A DNA stretch of 21,345 nucleotides. Origin: an uncultured Eubacteriales bacterium. Its GTDB lineage: Bacteria; Bacillota; Clostridia; Christensenellales; UBA1242. The first letter of the stretch is position 1; every line of letters begins with the position of its first letter. Under the pieces are notes generated by a model. The model made no database searches. It was not told the origin of the DNA and worked only from the letters and a program-made list of their open reading frames with translations. The DNA lies in the NCBI GenBank assembly GCA_949067325.1, contig CARTDZ010000019.1:1-21345 (forward strand), written 5' to 3'. A program made the translations under genes and the position numbers. Below are positions 1 through 6,292 of the stretch, piece after piece.

Positions 1-375
1 ATCAATAAATTTAATGCGAACATTCTTATTATCAATGATATATTTATTAAAATTTGTTAAAGCGTTAATTAAATATGACTGAACTCCTAAATTAAATTGA
101 TATTCGTTATCTGTTGTACTATTAAAAATTTTTTGCTCAGCAAGTTGCAGTGTATTAAAACAATCATCAACATATTCTAATAAATCACCACCTGTTTTAG
201 TCAATTCAATTTTTTTGCCTCTTCTTATAAACAACTCGCTTTTAATAAATTTTTCTAATTCAGAAACAGAATAACTTACAGCTGGCTGCGAAACCCCAAG
301 TTCTTTTGCTGCCAAAGAAAAACTGCCTAATTTTGCAACATAATAAAAAGTTTTATATAAATTCAAGTCAATCAC
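1..375 (-). CDS. LysR-type transcriptional regulator, N-terminal part (cut by window edge)
   Basis: The 125 visible codons encode the N-terminal winged helix-turn-helix of a LysR-type regulator: an opening helix (LYKTFYYVAKLGSFSLAA), the recognition region LGVSQPAVSYSVSELEK, then the wing with LFIRRGKKIELTKTG and the start of the linker helix. The effector-binding domain lies beyond base 1, so the inducer is unknown. I chose the GTG at 375-373 as start because a perfect GGAGG (388-384) sits 8 bases before it. An in-frame ATG at 390 would place that GGAGG inside the coding region and would coincide with the predicted transcription start. LysR proteins usually bind upstream of a divergent target. 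Here the divergent side holds only remnants, so the target may be lost or lie elsewhere. Family call is firm, function is not. Confidence 0.9.
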   Translation of the reverse strand, partial: MIDLNLYKTFYYVAKLGSFSLAAKELGVSQPAVSYSVSELEKFIKSELFIRRGKKIELTKTGGDLLEYVDDCFNTLQLAEQKIFNSTTDNEYQFNLGVQSYLINALTNFNKYIIDNKNVRIKFID

Positions 376-383
376 AATTTTAT

Positions 384-425
384 CCTCCATAAAGCCTATT
401 ATAACATATTTTTATTTTAAAGCAA
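384..425 (-). promoter_or_regulatory. Promoter and ribosome binding site of the LysR gene
   Basis: On the minus strand a perfect -10 TATAAT (403-398) has a -35-like TTGCTT (425-420) 16 bases upstream. Transcription would begin near 391. This gives a leader of only about 15 bases, just enough for the GGAGG at 388-384. This geometry supports the GTG start at 375. Confidence 0.6.
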
Positions 426-648
426 CTAAATATAAGTTTTTTGCAAATATATTTTATAAAATTGAAAGATATATATCTAAAGAAAACGTTTAATTGTTAA
501 AGAATCGCTTTCCTAAAATTTAAAAAATAGGGCAAAATGAAAAACGAAATTCTAAATTTTCATATCCTTATACATACAAAATTGCTAAGGCTTTAATTTA
601 AGTGAATAAAAACAATGCTGCGATATTTTTGACATTGTGTGATTCTAA
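426..648. other. AT-rich stretch without a recognisable gene
   Basis: No reading frame of convincing length or with a good ribosome binding site is present on either strand. A 19-codon frame beginning with ATG at 537 has only a weak AGGG before it, and I do not accept it. The stretch lies between the LysR promoter and a coding remnant, and looks like decayed sequence. Confidence 0.5.
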
Positions 649-852
649 ATAACCACTATATATTTTTATACCAACATTTCATCTAAAATCAGATCCGTTA
701 ACATTATTGGAACACAGCTTTCAGCGTATAACTACAAAGTCGCTATACACAAACATGTTTTAAAGCTTGAAATAAAGAGATTAAACCGTTTGCTTGAAGA
801 AAAACAAGCACTTTTGAACAAGCAAAAAGCTACCAATAGCGGAATGGAATAA
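649..852 (+). pseudogene. Start-less coding remnant, C-terminal coiled-coil fragment
   Basis: An open frame of 67 codons ends in TAA at 850-852. It has no ATG, GTG or TTG start with a ribosome binding site, and is closed upstream in the same frame by TGA and TAA. Its last 35 residues are strongly helical and charged (LKLEIKRLNRLLEEKQALLN). This is typical of the C-terminal coiled coil of recombinases, transposases and plasmid proteins, but the family cannot be named. A weak hairpin with a T-run follows at 917-939, as expected for the end of a former gene. I read it as the tail of a lost gene; a chance frame is the alternative. Confidence 0.4.
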
Positions 853-916
853 ACCCCATTTGCAAAAATCTTGCAAAAATAACACTATACGATACAATAC
901 GAAATTGCCCGAAATT

Positions 917-939
917 AAATGGAATTAAGCCATTTTTTT
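917..939 (+). terminator. Weak rho-independent terminator after the remnant
   Basis: A 6-bp stem (AAATGG / CCATTT) with a 7-base loop is followed directly by a run of seven T. The stem is AT-rich, so strength is doubtful. Confidence 0.4.
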
Positions 940-943
940 GCAG

Positions 944-976
944 AAATTCGTCACAAATTCGTCACAAATTCGTCAC
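944..976. repeat. Three perfect tandem copies of an 11-bp unit
   Basis: The unit AAATTCGTCAC occurs at 944-954, 955-965 and 966-976, followed by AAAG, so a fourth copy breaks off after 3 bases. An 11-bp period puts the copies on nearly the same face of the helix, as in iterons or tandem operators. No protein is known to bind it here. Confidence 0.9.
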
Positions 977-1033
977 AAAGACCATTTTTGCTTGCATTTT
1001 TCAGAAAAAATCGTTAAATTTGGCTATCAAAAA

Positions 1034-1074
1034 TCGAACCCCCTCACTGAAAAAATTTGCGTTAAGGGGTTCGA
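1034..1074. repeat. 9-bp perfect inverted repeat of T-arm-like sequence
   Basis: TCGAACCCC at 1034-1042 pairs with GGGGTTCGA at 1066-1074, leaving a 23-base loop. The arm is the same string as part of the T-arm of many tRNAs, including the tRNA-Arg(ACG) of this window. No T-run follows on either strand, so it is not an ordinary terminator. Confidence 0.75.
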
Positions 1075-1116
1075 GTTAGACCAGAGAGAGATAAAAAATG
1101 TAGCGATTGTCAAAAT

Positions 1117-1163
1117 AAGAAAGTCTGACGACTTTCTTGGCGTTCGCCAAATAAATTTGGCTC
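1117..1163. repeat. Cluster of three adjoining palindromes
   Basis: There are three hairpins in a row. The first has 9-bp arms AAGAAAGTC / GACTTTCTT around TGAC (1117-1138). The second has 6-bp arms TTGGCG / CGCCAA around TT (1137-1150). The third has arms GCCAAAT / ATTTGGC around AA, sharing bases with the second, so the two are alternatives. Such arrangement resembles recombination or transfer-origin sites, but none is identified. Confidence 0.7.
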
Positions 1164-1194
1164 GGCAACTGCACATCGCCCCTAAAACAACAGC

Positions 1195-1221
1195 AAAAAA
1201 GCCCGAAATTACGGACTTTTT
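1195..1221 (-). terminator. Terminator of the tRNA-Arg unit (works on both strands)
   Basis: A stem of about 10 pairs, AAAAAGTCCG with CGGGCTTTTT on the minus strand and one G-T pair, encloses a 6-base loop and is flanked by T-runs in both directions. It lies about 70 bases past the 3' end of the tRNA-Arg(TCG). Confidence 0.65.
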
Positions 1222-1292
1222 CGTGTTTTTGGATTGCGTCGTGCTCACCCTTGCAAGCAAGTTCGCACTCCTTACAATAAAGGGATTTAAGG

Positions 1293-1367
1293 TGGTGCCC
1301 CCGTCAAGACTCGAACTCGAATAAGCAGTTCCGAAGACTGCTGTGTTATCCATTACACTACGAGGGC
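1293..1367 (-). tRNA. tRNA-Arg (anticodon TCG)
   Basis: On the minus strand the sequence folds as a full cloverleaf. Acceptor stem is GCCCTCG / CGGGGGC with one T-G pair; D-arm is GTGT / ACAC. Anticodon stem is GCAGT / ACTGC with loop CTTCGGA (anticodon TCG at 1334-1332). T-arm is TCGAG-TTCGAGT-CTTGA; discriminator is A. The CCA end is encoded (1295-1293). It decodes the CGA arginine codon. Open reading frames across this stretch on both strands are artefacts. It shares a promoter with a decayed copy lying just upstream. Confidence 0.95.
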
Positions 1368-1390
1368 AGACTATAAATTTTCAGCATTTT

Positions 1391-1462
1391 TGGAAAGGGA
1401 ACACTCAAACCCTCTCACACTCTCTCCGAAGACCGTTGTGTTATCCACTACACTATGGAAGC
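1391..1462 (-). pseudogene. Decayed tRNA-Arg(TCG)-like gene
   Basis: Read on the minus strand, exactly 72 bases line up with the tRNA-Arg next to it. The 5' half is intact: GCTTCCA, D-arm GTGT / ACAC, anticodon-stem 5' arm ACGGT and loop CTTCGGA. From the end of the anticodon loop onward the match collapses. GAGAG cannot pair with ACGGT, the T-loop reads TTTGAGT, the T-stem is broken, and the 3' acceptor arm does not pair with GCTTCCA. It cannot fold as a tRNA. It lies 23 bases upstream of the intact gene and 3' of the same promoter. It could be a drifted duplicate, or a gene whose 3' half was exchanged by an integrating element. Confidence 0.75.
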
Positions 1463-1505
1463 ATATTTTTGACGCTTAGAGCATCTGCTTATTTTGCTTA
1501 GGTTT

Positions 1506-1534
1506 ATTATAGTATCTAAGCGGCAAATTTGCAA
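1506..1534 (-). promoter_or_regulatory. Promoter of the tRNA-Arg(TCG) unit
   Basis: On the minus strand TTGCAA (1534-1529), a 17-base spacer and a perfect TATAAT (1511-1506) precede the tRNA pair. Transcription would start near 1499, about 37 bases before the decayed copy. No convincing promoter for the plus-strand coupling-protein gene was found in the same spacer (1535-1640). Confidence 0.75.
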
Positions 1535-1650
1535 GCAAAATTAAAAAAATAGTTTTTGAAGTAGAATTTATCATTTATTTGGCAAGAAAAACGTTATATT
1601 ATTTGTATTTTTGATATAAATGTGTTATTTTATATTTAATAGGAGATTTT

Positions 1651-3678
1651 ATGAGCAAGTTCAAAAAAGGGTTGATTATAACTATAATCATGACAATTGT
1701 GGGTTTGGCGGCTGGCATTGCCATCTCATACGCTCAACTTGGTGGAAGTAATATTGGCGCTTTGTTTACAAGCACAATGACCTTGGTTTTGACAGCTATT
1801 GGTTTTTGCGGCGGGTTTATTTTATCCTTTTCATTCAAGACCAAAAAGAAAAGCACAAAAAACACTGGCGAGACTGTAACTGGCGAAAAAGTCGATATTG
1901 CATTTGACTCAAGGTTTATGACAAATCAAGATCTCAAGACTGACAAAGAGCTTATTTCAGTAAACTGGAACCAGCTTCCATCATTGCAAACAACTGGTTT
2001 TCCTTTTAGATTTAAGCAAAATGGTACTCATTATGAAATTGCCATGAAGGAAGAAACACACGCTTTGGTCATTGGTACAACTGGAACTGGAAAAACACAA
2101 ATTCTTGCAAATCCAACAATTCGTATTTTGGCACACTCTGGTGAGAAGCCAAGTTTGGTTATGACAGACCCAAAAGGTGAACTTTACAGAGACAACGTCA
2201 ACATTTTGAAGAAGGAAGGTTACAAAATTGTTGTTCTTGACCTAAATGACCCTTACTCATCTTCGAAGTGGAACCCAATGGAGCCAGCTTACAACACCTA
2301 CAAAAGAGCAACTAACCTTGCCAGTGAAGTGAAAAAGTTTTCAAACTGCACTCCTGAAGCAATGGGTTACAAGAGGCTTGAACGCGAAGATTTGGAGGGA
2401 GCGGAATATTCCGACAGCTGGTTTGGTTTTGATGGAAAAGCATTTCCTAACAATGATCTTTTAAAACGCGAGCTTGAAGCTCAAAAAATTCAACTTGAAA
2501 CCAAAGCCAAAGAAACACTTAAGGACATCGCTCTATCACTTTCGCCTATACCACCTGACAGCAAAGACCCTATTTGGCCACAAGGTTGTCAAAGTTTGAT
2601 ACAAGGCATTATGGAAGGTATGCTTGAAGATACGCGCGTGCCTGAACTTGGAATGACAAAAGAGAAATTCAATCTTTTCAACCTATACAAAACAGCCATG
2701 AAAAGAGACACTGCGGCTGGCAATAATGATAGTCAGATTAAAACTCTTGCCCAGTACGCAGAAGGTCGCGACCCTGTAAAATCAAATGTGCCAAGCCTTA
2801 TGGCAGCAGTTTGCGGATCAAGCCCTGTCACACAAAGGTCATTTCTTTCTACACTTGGCTCAAGCCTTGGAACAACTCTTGGAGACGACGGAATTCTTTA
2901 CATGACCAGTTCAACTGATATAAACTTTAACGACTTGGTTGACAGGCCAACAGCATTCTTCTTGCGAGTACCTGATCACAAAACAGAACGTCACCCTCTT
3001 GCAGTTTTATGTATTTCTCAGCTTTACAAAGCACTTGTTGACATTGCAGAAAACCGCATTGACCCAAAAACAGGCAGAAAAGGCGGAAGATTGCCTAGAA
3101 CTGTGTATTTCATTCTTGACGAATTTGGCAATATGCCAGCCATTGACAAATTTGGAACAATGGTTACCGTTTCACGCTCGAGAGGTATCTTTATTGAAAT
3201 TATCCTGCAGTCTTACAAGCAACTTGACATCAAATATGGACCAGAAGAAGCACAGAATATACGCGGAAACTTCCAAATGGAGATTTTTCTTGGATCAGAA
3301 GATGCGACAACCGTTCAGGCCTTTTCAGAGGCTTGCGGCGAAGTGACAGTCTTCCATGATGAAGAAAATGAGTCTTATAACGACAAGAAAAAGGAAGAAG
3401 GAAAGAATATCAGCAAAAGCACACAACGTTCTCGCAGACCGCTTATAGACAAGGCTGAGCTTAGAACGCTTGAAAAGTGGACTGTTATTGCAAAGCTTTT
3501 CAGAAAGCCTATTTTGAAAGAAGTTATGACACCTTTCTTTATGACCACTGCTTTGGAGAAAGACCCTGCAACCGCACCTGTTTCACTTGCAAAAGCACTA
3601 GACACTGACGCAGTTTTTTATGATATTGAAAAGAGAAACAAGATGTTTGTTAAACCTAAAAATCCATATGGATTTTAA
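1651..3678 (+). CDS. VirD4/TraG-family type IV coupling protein (conjugative DNA transfer ATPase)
   Basis: 675 residues. Two membrane helices (about 7-30 and 36-60) anchor an ATPase. Walker A is GTTGTGKT at 142-149, followed by the family's DPKGEL at 173-178. Walker B is VYFILDEFGN at 485-494, then SRSRGI (508-513) and ILQSYKQL (518-525). These are the hallmarks of T4SS-DNA_transf/TraG-like coupling proteins. They form hexamers at the membrane and bring the relaxase-bound strand, or effectors, to a type IV secretion channel. A long insert between the Walker motifs is the expected all-alpha domain. AGGAG lies 5 bases before ATG. Length is normal and the frame is intact. No relaxase, VirB4 or VirB6 gene is visible on either side: downstream is a terminator and unrelated minus-strand genes. 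It is therefore an orphan copy or the edge of a degraded element. Confidence 0.93.
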   Translation: MSKFKKGLIITIIMTIVGLAAGIAISYAQLGGSNIGALFTSTMTLVLTAIGFCGGFILSFSFKTKKKSTKNTGETVTGEKVDIAFDSRFMTNQDLKTDKELISVNWNQLPSLQTTGFPFRFKQNGTHYEIAMKEETHALVIGTTGTGKTQILANPTIRILAHSGEKPSLVMTDPKGELYRDNVNILKKEGYKIVVLDLNDPYSSSKWNPMEPAYNTYKRATNLASEVKKFSNCTPEAMGYKRLEREDLEGAEYSDSWFGFDGKAFPNNDLLKRELEAQKIQLETKAKETLKDIALSLSPIPPDSKDPIWPQGCQSLIQGIMEGMLEDTRVPELGMTKEKFNLFNLYKTAMKRDTAAGNNDSQIKTLAQYAEGRDPVKSNVPSLMAAVCGSSPVTQRSFLSTLGSSLGTTLGDDGILYMTSSTDINFNDLVDRPTAFFLRVPDHKTERHPLAVLCISQLYKALVDIAENRIDPKTGRKGGRLPRTVYFILDEFGNMPAIDKFGTMVTVSRSRGIFIEIILQSYKQLDIKYGPEEAQNIRGNFQMEIFLGSEDATTVQAFSEACGEVTVFHDEENESYNDKKKEEGKNISKSTQRSRRPLIDKAELRTLEKWTVIAKLFRKPILKEVMTPFFMTTALEKDPATAPVSLAKALDTDAVFYDIEKRNKMFVKPKNPYGF

Positions 3679-3700
3679 AAGCAAATTTCTTAAAATGATA

Positions 3701-3725
3701 AAAGCCACTTTTTAGTGGCTTTTTT
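3701..3725 (+). terminator. Rho-independent terminator between convergent genes
   Basis: A 9-bp stem (AAAGCCACT / AGTGGCTTT) with a TTTT loop and T-run ends the coupling-protein transcript. Since the T-rich arm is mirrored by an A-rich arm, it probably also ends the minus-strand two-gene unit whose last stop is at 3727. Confidence 0.9.
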
Positions 3726-3726
3726 A

Positions 3727-3951
3727 TTAAATTATTAATTGCTCATAGATTTTGACAGCCTCTTCTTTTGAATAGCCAAGGTCAATAAGCACGTTTAATG
3801 AAGTGCCTGCGTCTATGAAATTAAAGGCATTTGGCGTATCTAAAATTTTCATTATTGTAGCATATATTTGTTTTTTGGTTGATTTTGTTTGCTCTGCCAT
3901 CAATGTTTGGCATTTTACTTTTAAATTTGTAAGCAATTTTTCTTTTTTCAT
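3727..3951 (-). CDS. Small helical protein, partner of the transglutaminase-fold gene
   Basis: 74 residues, no signal peptide or membrane segment, Lys-rich N-terminus. I do not recognise a family with certainty. The last 25 residues (about NVLIDLGYSKEEAVKIYEQL) have the look of a UBA/CUE-type three-helix motif (LGYSxEEA), which in bacteria occurs in various small adaptor domains; this is a resemblance only. Its ATG overlaps the TGA stop of the upstream gene (ATGA at 3951-3948), and its GGAGG (3963-3959) lies within that gene. The two proteins are therefore very likely translationally coupled and act together. Confidence 0.75.
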   Translation of the reverse strand: MKKEKLLTNLKVKCQTLMAEQTKSTKKQIYATIMKILDTPNAFNFIDAGTSLNVLIDLGYSKEEAVKIYEQLII

Positions 3952-5090
3952 ATTTCAACCTCCTCTTCAATCAACCTTCCATTTCTATCAGAAGGTAGCC
4001 GTTTGTCGTCTTTCAAAAAGTGTCTCACATAACCTTCTACTTTACATGGATCAGTATCACTGAACATAAATTCAACATGTACTTCACCTTGCCTTGCCAT
4101 TATTATTTCAGGCTCATAGCCGCCAATATCGCTAACGTATCTTTCTTTACACCTTTTGCGAAGTTCTCTAAGCCCCAATTTTTCAATAGAATTTTGTTGA
4201 GGCGAAAGCTGGTAAATTTCAAGACTTTTAAAATTTTCATAGCCCTTATCGTTTGTATAACCTTTCGTGTTGAATAGGAACAATGCCTTTAGGTCATTTT
4301 CGTAATTGTCTTTTACAAAGACTAGTTCAATCTTTTTATCAATGTGTTTTTTGTATTCTGAAGCTTCAAATAAGAGATGCTTAAGTTTGTAATAATAGAA
4401 AAAGGCATAAAGAGAATAGTGAGGAACATTCTTTGAAGTTGCCATCTCGAGGAAAAGATTTTTTCGCTCTTCTAGTGAAAATTTTTGAAGGCTACCATCT
4501 TGTTCCTTTAGCTTGATATATTCAGCTTCTAATCTGAGACCATCTTTTTTCTCGTGTTCTTGAACTTTTTTGATAGCCTTTTTTAGAGGCGTGCTATCGC
4601 CATCGATGCAGCAAATCCCTTCAATTTCTCCAAAAACATTGGCTACGTTTAACCCTGTATCGCTATAAAAGCCATCTATTGCATCAAGTTCATAAGTATT
4701 TTTACCTATTTTAACTTCCAGCTTTTTATGATGATATTCAGTTCCAAGCAAGCCATTCCTTTCAAAAACTCCTGATTCTTCAAGCCAATTTTCATCACAA
4801 ACGTTTGCATCAATCAAAAGTTTAGCCAAAATAGCAGAATAGGTGTAGCAAACGACATCTTTTCTGGTTTTGCCATCTATATCCTTCAAATTTTTGGGAG
4901 CCATATAATAGTCAGGGGCAGAAACGTCGTGCATAAAGAAAGACATTGAATATTCCACCCTTTTGCAGAGCTCGAAATAAATTTTTATCATTCTTTCAAG
5001 TTTGGTATAGTTTTGTGGAATTGTCGAGAGAATTTCTTGCCTTAAGTTTTCATTTATTTCTAGCTTTGGTAGTTTGGCTGACGTTTTCAT
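3948..5090 (-). CDS. Transglutaminase-fold protein, uncharacterised
   Basis: 380 residues from the ATG at 5090. The frame opens further upstream, to an ATG at 5144, but that would lie upstream of the promoter; the AAGGAG at 5102-5097, 6 bases before 5090, decides the start. A Cys-His-Asp arrangement typical of transglutaminase-like domains is visible: C81 in VVCYTYSAILAKLL, H120/H121 in GTEYHHKKLEV, D136 in NTYELDAIDG. The N-terminal helical part (MIKIYFELCKRVEYS) precedes it, and a charged, mostly helical C-terminal half of unknown role follows. There is no export signal, so it should act in the cytoplasm. Such folds serve as proteases, amidases or crosslinking enzymes; the substrate is unknown. 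It has its own promoter and forms a unit with the 74-residue gene. The fold call rests on motif spacing alone. Confidence 0.75.
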   Translation of the reverse strand: MKTSAKLPKLEINENLRQEILSTIPQNYTKLERMIKIYFELCKRVEYSMSFFMHDVSAPDYYMAPKNLKDIDGKTRKDVVCYTYSAILAKLLIDANVCDENWLEESGVFERNGLLGTEYHHKKLEVKIGKNTYELDAIDGFYSDTGLNVANVFGEIEGICCIDGDSTPLKKAIKKVQEHEKKDGLRLEAEYIKLKEQDGSLQKFSLEERKNLFLEMATSKNVPHYSLYAFFYYYKLKHLLFEASEYKKHIDKKIELVFVKDNYENDLKALFLFNTKGYTNDKGYENFKSLEIYQLSPQQNSIEKLGLRELRKRCKERYVSDIGGYEPEIIMARQGEVHVEFMFSDTDPCKVEGYVRHFLKDDKRLPSDRNGRLIEEEVEI

Positions 5091-5096
5091 TTTTTG

Positions 5097-5139
5097 CTCC
5101 TTATAAAAATAGTTTACCATATTTTTCTGATTTTTGCAA
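5097..5139 (-). promoter_or_regulatory. Promoter and start-deciding ribosome binding site of the transglutaminase-fold gene
   Basis: TTGCAA (5139-5134), a 17-base spacer ending in TG-G, and TAAACT (5116-5111) lie on the minus strand. Transcription would begin near 5104, directly before AAGGAG (5102-5097). This rules out the longer reading frame start at 5144. Confidence 0.7.
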
Positions 5140-5212
5140 CACAAATTTTTTTAGTCATGGCTTTTAACACACACTACGTTTGTCAGGCATAAATAAATGA
5201 CGAGGGCTTGAA

Positions 5213-5704
5213 ATGGAATATAACGACGAAAAACTTTTGGGGGTTGACGAATATGCCGTTATGGCACAGGAATATATGGCCGCTTTAAAAAGGCGCGGTT
5301 TTGTTTTTGTGCAGCTTGATGACGTTGCAAGTGACATGGTTGTCGACGCTACGCTCACTGATGACATATTTGATTGCCTTGGCAAAATTCGTAGTTGCCT
5401 TCTGTTTTTAGGTGGATTTTTAGGCACGGGCAAGCTTTTTCAGGCTGGCGAAAGACATATTGAAAGCCTAAAAATTCTTCTTGACTGCGACGCACAGCTG
5501 CCCTCTCATCGCATAAGAGGCGACAAAACAAAATGCTTTCTTGGCCTTTTAAGCCTTGAAAGCAAACTGATATCTCTTCTTTTAAACCTTTCTAAAGACT
5601 GCCCTTTTGCCAAGCAAATAGAGCGGATTATTTATGAAAGGCTTTCAATCTGTCATGAAATTTTTAAAATTAATGGACTTATATTCCCATCATTCAAATC
5701 TTAA
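5213..5704 (+). CDS. Uncharacterised protein of 163 residues
   Basis: I do not recognise this gene. GAGGG (5202-5206) is 6 bases before ATG. The protein is probably helical and soluble: a charged first half, a hydrophobic, glycine-containing stretch at 61-75 (CLLFLGGFLGTGKLF) that is short for a membrane helix, then amphipathic helices with SLESKLISLLLNLSK. It has six cysteines, more than its neighbours. GTGK at 71-74 is not a Walker A in context. It is the only plus-strand gene between the coupling protein and the right end. It is divergent from the transglutaminase-fold gene, and its stop is a single base from that of the convergent Sel1-type gene, with no terminator between them. No clear promoter was seen. 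Confidence 0.7.
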   Translation: MEYNDEKLLGVDEYAVMAQEYMAALKRRGFVFVQLDDVASDMVVDATLTDDIFDCLGKIRSCLLFLGGFLGTGKLFQAGERHIESLKILLDCDAQLPSHRIRGDKTKCFLGLLSLESKLISLLLNLSKDCPFAKQIERIIYERLSICHEIFKINGLIFPSFKS

Positions 5705-5705
5705 A

Positions 5706-6263
5706 CTATCGTCTTTCTCTCATTGTTGAAATCACATCGTCAAGGCAGGCATCAATGGCCTTGCGAAAATCCCTAAAAACTTCTGGCCTATACTCGTCAC
5801 CCTCGTCTTTTTCTAAGGCGAGGCTTTTTTCGTCTAGTTCAAGAAATTTGACAAGTTTATCACAAATCACCTGACCGATTATGTAAATATAATTGTATTC
5901 GTCAATGTCGTTGTAATATTTGATTTGAGGAAAATCCTCGTGATCCACAATTGTATCATAAGCGTATCCAAACAGGAATTGTAGTTTTTCTATGGCGAAT
6001 GAATTGCCATTTGCACCTGCAAGTATTTCCCACTTAAGATATTTTGTAAAATTTTCGTCCAAAAAATATTTAACACCATTTTTATAGTAGTAAGCAACAA
6101 TATCTTGAGCAATGGCGTCACCTTTTGATGCTTGAGTTTTAAACTGTGAAAAAACCACAGTAAAACTTTTTTCACCTCTAATATAGTCTAGCGAAGCATT
6201 TACTTTTGAGCGTGCAGCAAGAAAGCTTTTAAAGGCTTCGTCTCTATCTAACAATTTTTTCAT
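5706..6263 (-). CDS. Sel1-like repeat protein
   Basis: 185 residues. AGGAG (6275-6271), 7 bases before the ATG at 6263, selects this start over an ATG 6 codons upstream. Residues 44-92 carry one or one-and-a-half Sel1-type (TPR-like) helical repeats: QASKGDAIAQDIVAYYYKNG, then YLKWEILAGANGNSFAIEKL. The rest is helical and acidic, with a tyrosine-rich segment (NDIDEYNYIYIIG). Such repeats mediate protein contacts; no partner is known. It has no signal peptide. It follows rlmD by 29 bases and probably ends the engB-rlmD unit, with a possible internal -10 (TATAAT at 6297-6292) overlapping the rlmD stop. Its stop nearly touches the convergent gene's stop. Confidence 0.8.
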   Translation of the reverse strand: MKKLLDRDEAFKSFLAARSKVNASLDYIRGEKSFTVVFSQFKTQASKGDAIAQDIVAYYYKNGVKYFLDENFTKYLKWEILAGANGNSFAIEKLQFLFGYAYDTIVDHEDFPQIKYYNDIDEYNYIYIIGQVICDKLVKFLELDEKSLALEKDEGDEYRPEVFRDFRKAIDACLDDVISTMRERR

Positions 6264-6292
6264 AAATTTGCTCCTATGCACAAAATTCTTAA

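Noticed and set aside
1057..1080. Possible integron attC-type site (GTTAGAC-like box)
   Set aside because: The required partner boxes at the right spacing were not found.
938..1324. 128-codon plus-strand open frame across the repeats and tRNA
   Set aside because: It runs through the antisense of the tRNA-Arg and the direct repeats, has no ribosome binding site, and ends in a translated tRNA T-arm.
1027..1353. 108-codon minus-strand open frame
   Set aside because: It begins inside the tRNA-Arg gene and reads through the terminator and palindromes; there is no start signal.
1535..1640. Promoter for the coupling-protein gene
   Set aside because: Several TATA-like strings exist, but none has an acceptable -35 at 16-18 bases.
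5091..5144. Longer N-terminus for the transglutaminase-fold gene
   Set aside because: The extra 18 codons lie over and upstream of the predicted promoter, and the strong ribosome binding site serves the ATG at 5090.
5164..5433. Minus-strand frame opposite the 163-residue gene
   Set aside because: It is a shadow of the plus-strand gene, which has a proper ribosome binding site and a sounder composition.
5425..5436. GTGK in the 163-residue protein as a P-loop
   Set aside because: The surrounding residues do not fit GxxxxGK[ST] and no Walker B is present.
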